Positions 6,071 through 7,840 of a DNA stretch of 7,840 nucleotides are shown piece after piece (the stretch's first letter is position 1; every line of letters starts with the position of its first letter). The notes under the pieces were generated by a model. It had not been told where the DNA came from and made no database searches. It was given only the letters and a program-made list of their open reading frames with translations. Origin of the DNA: DATCZS01 sp036525795. Its GTDB lineage: Bacteria; Actinomycetota; Acidimicrobiia; Spongiisociales; ZC4RG35. The DNA lies in contig DATCZS010000032.1 in the NCBI GenBank assembly GCA_036525795.1, positions 1-7,840 of the forward strand, written 5' to 3'. Made by a program: the position numbers and the translations under genes.

Positions 6071-6073
6071 CTA
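6071..6073 (-). other. In-frame TAG interrupting the signalling gene
   Basis: A single amber codon between ...AFYFQSG and SRRYLSWLDRG. The reading frame is unchanged on both sides, with no other stop from 7840 to 4795. Related proteins usually have an acidic-Gly or similar pair before RR(W/Y)L, so a GAG-to-TAG change is the simplest guess. There is no homopolymer here that would suggest a common indel error. The SDR gene next door also ends in TAG, so TAG is most likely a true stop in this genome. Confidence 0.85.
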
Positions 6074-7840
6074 CCCGGACTGGAAGTAGAACGCCAGCCA
6101 GCCACCATTCGCCAGAATGCGCAGGGCATCGGTGGCGCGACCGGCGTCGAGCGCCGACTCGATGGCGAGGATCAGGTTGGACAGGTCTTCCAGGAGGAAC
6201 CCAACCAGCCGGACTACTGCCGCGGTGTCCGCCGCCGTCGTCGGCTCCAGGACCGGCTGCCCCACCGCCTCGAGCAGATCGAGGTAGTAGTCGACAAGGC
6301 GATCGCCAAACTCATCGAGCCCGCCGTCGCCCGCCTGTTCGGCGGCGAAGTGGCGGACCTGTTCCAGGAGGCGGAATCGGGTGGCCCGCCCGTCCACCTT
6401 CCTGATAGCGACGAGAGAATGGTCGACCAACTCATCCAGCGCCGCGTCTACCGATACCCGAGACAACGGCGGGGCGGAGCAAACCGCCATCGCCTCCTCC
6501 CGCCACCAGCCATTCCGGAAGGCCGCCAACCGCTGCAGCAAGAGCTGTTGATCCGGGTCGAGCAGTTGATAGGACCAGCCGATCGCCGCCCGCATCGTTC
6601 GATGGCGCGGGTCGGGATCGGAGGAAGACCGGAGGAGATCCAGCTGTTGTGGCAGCGCGCCGGCGATCTCACCCAACGACAGGTACCGGGTGCGCGCCGC
6701 CGCCAGTTCGATCGCCAGCGGCAGACCCTCCACCCCCCGACAGACTTCGCCCACGAGGTCCAGGTGCTCGGTACCGATCTCCCGCTGCCCCGCCGCAGCC
6801 GCCCGATCGAGGAACAGCCTCACGGCCGCCGAGCCACGAATGCGGTCCGGAGGGTCCTCCGCTTTCGGAACCGGTAGTGGATCGACCGCGGCAATCGCTT
6901 CTCCGGCGACATGCAGCGGCTCCCGCGAGGTCGCCAACACACGGAGCTGAGACGTCGTTGCCAGCAGCGAACCGATCACGTCGGCGGCGGCACGGCGCAC
7001 GTGCTCACAGTTGTCCACCACCAGGAGCGTCTCGGTGGTAGCGAAAGCTTCGGTCAGCGCCGCCAGCGGGCCCGCCGGCCCTGGGTCGATTCCCAACTGC
7101 GCCGCCGCCATCTCGGCAACCTCCGCTCCGGAACCCACCCTCAGCAGATCGATCAACCAGGTGCCGTGGGTGTACTGGTCGAGCGACTCACTCGCAACCT
7201 GCAGTGCGAGCCGGGTCTTGCCTGTGCCGCCTGGTCCACACAACGTGACCAGACGGTGACCGGCCAGCAGTCGGGGCACCTCGCGCAACTCGGCCCGCCG
7301 TCCGACGAAGCTGCTCAGCTGTGACGGCAAGTTGTGCGCACACGCGTGCAGTGTGCGAAGCGGCGGATGATCCGAAGGGAGGCCCGGGACCCCCACCTGT
7401 CGAATGGAGATCGGATCGGCCAGACCGCGCAGATGATGCGACCCGAGGTCGCGGAACCGCAGACCGGACTCGCCGAACTCGACGACAGCTGCTTCGGAGA
7501 TCAGTACCTGACCGCCGTGGCCGGCGCCCATCAGCCGGGCGCAGCGGATCACTTCCGGTCCGAAGACGTCTCCATCTCGTTCGAGCACCTCCCCGGCGTG
7601 AACCGCCATGCGCACCGGCAAGCCAAGACCCACCGGAGGGTCCGGCCACAATCGCTTCTGGGCCTCGACCGCCGCTCGCAGGCACGCGCCCACCTCCGGG
7701 AAGACGGCGAGCATCCCGTCGCCGGTCCCCTTCACCACCCGCCCACCGAAGGCCTCCACCGCGTCGCTGAGCACCCGGTCGTGCCGGGCGACGAGCCGAC
7801 TCATCGCAGCAGGGTCGTCCTCCCAGCGTCTCGTCGATCC
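6071..7840 (-). CDS. Class III cyclase domain plus STAND/NB-ARC-type ATPase, 5' end outside window, C-terminus cut by TAG
   Basis: 589 codons are visible, counted here from 7840. The ATG at 7804-7802 is not the true start: the upstream residues GSTRRWEDDPAA continue the cyclase consensus (FTDIEGSTR...), so the start and the first metal-binding Asp lie beyond the edge. The cyclase domain (about 1-140) has KGTGDGMLAVF with Lys37 and metal Asp41, and Asp91 in DGDVFG. Position 98 is Ile where the transition-state Asn is expected, while Arg102 is kept. A linker leads to FVGRRAEL (179-186), then Walker A GPGGTGKT (202-209), Walker B LLVVD (272-276), sensor TSRE (304-307) and GLPLA (372-376). A winged-helix-like MRAAIGWSYQLLD segment (about 416-428) and LLEQVRHFAAE (491-501) complete the STAND layout of AfsR/MalT-like regulators. 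The protein should be a cytosolic ATP-dependent signalling switch. It stops at TAG just as the TPR half begins, losing about 425 residues. Confidence 0.85.
   Translation of the reverse strand, partial: GSTRRWEDDPAAMSRLVARHDRVLSDAVEAFGGRVVKGTGDGMLAVFPEVGACLRAAVEAQKRLWPDPPVGLGLPVRMAVHAGEVLERDGDVFGPEVIRCARLMGAGHGGQVLISEAAVVEFGESGLRFRDLGSHHLRGLADPISIRQVGVPGLPSDHPPLRTLHACAHNLPSQLSSFVGRRAELREVPRLLAGHRLVTLCGPGGTGKTRLALQVASESLDQYTHGTWLIDLLRVGSGAEVAEMAAAQLGIDPGPAGPLAALTEAFATTETLLVVDNCEHVRRAAADVIGSLLATTSQLRVLATSREPLHVAGEAIAAVDPLPVPKAEDPPDRIRGSAAVRLFLDRAAAAGQREIGTEHLDLVGEVCRGVEGLPLAIELAAARTRYLSLGEIAGALPQQLDLLRSSSDPDPRHRTMRAAIGWSYQLLDPDQQLLLQRLAAFRNGWWREEAMAVCSAPPLSRVSVDAALDELVDHSLVAIRKVDGRATRFRLLEQVRHFAAEQAGDGGLDEFGDRLVDYYLDLLEAVGQPVLEPTTAADTAAVVRLVGFLLEDLSNLILAIESALDAGRATDALRILANGGWLAFYFQSG

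Noticed and set aside
6035..6073. Frameshift as the cause of the split signalling gene
   Set aside because: The frame before the TAG and the frame of the downstream half are the same (11 sense codons separate TAG and ATG), so a single nonsense codon suffices.
6071..6073. TAG reassigned to an amino acid in this genome
   Set aside because: The SDR gene ends in TAG right after its expected C-terminus, so TAG appears to act as a normal stop; read-through at this one site remains possible but unsupported.
5828..6877. Long + strand open frame (349 codons), and a 283-codon one at 3863-4714
   Set aside because: Both are antisense to strongly recognisable genes (the STAND/TPR gene and the SDR) and show low-complexity Arg/Gly/Pro/His composition.

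Overview
The window is high-G+C DNA with the codon bias of an actinobacterium: third codon positions are nearly all G or C. A probable F420-dependent luciferase-like oxidoreductase, a YrdB-type DUF2568 protein and a cyclase/ATPase/TPR signalling protein fit Actinomycetota. Three of the six visible 5' ends look leaderless, with a TAnnnT -10 hexamer ending seven bases before the A of ATG. This also fits that phylum, possibly an environmental lineage such as Acidimicrobiia. That finer placement is inference. I see no tRNA, rRNA, CRISPR array, transposase or phage gene.

Left part (1-2943, all + strand): the last 25 codons of an unidentified gene, then an LLM-class flavin/F420 oxidoreductase (123-1040), then a complete half-type ABC exporter with fused membrane and ATPase domains (1147-2943). 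Each of the two complete genes has its own apparent leaderless promoter, so they need not form an operon.

Middle (2948-4666): a chagasin-like (inhibitor family I42) lipoprotein on the - strand converges with the exporter across a 4-base gap. It diverges from a small four-helix DUF2568 membrane protein (3440-3808, + strand). The region between them carries a 6-7-6 inverted repeat lying directly against the -10 box of the DUF2568 gene, a candidate operator. An SDR-family dehydrogenase follows on the - strand (3902-4666), with a clear Shine-Dalgarno sequence and a -10 box.

Right part (4793-7840, - strand): one large signalling gene running off the right edge. From its N-terminus it encodes a class III nucleotide cyclase domain, a STAND/NB-ARC-type ATPase and a TPR-rich C-terminal half. 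It is interrupted by a single in-frame TAG at 6071-6073, with intact reading frame and family-like sequence on both sides. The cyclase domain keeps the predicted substrate-binding Lys and Asp and the second metal Asp, but has Ile where the transition-state Asn is expected. The gene therefore looks like a degenerate-cyclase STAND protein that is also broken or mis-sequenced by one nonsense codon.

The genes do not form an obvious pathway; this looks like an ordinary chromosomal region of independent transcription units. The items most worth a second look are the amber-split signalling protein, its altered cyclase site, the constant leaderless-promoter geometry and the DUF2568 operator candidate. 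I did not find a convincing undescribed multi-gene system.
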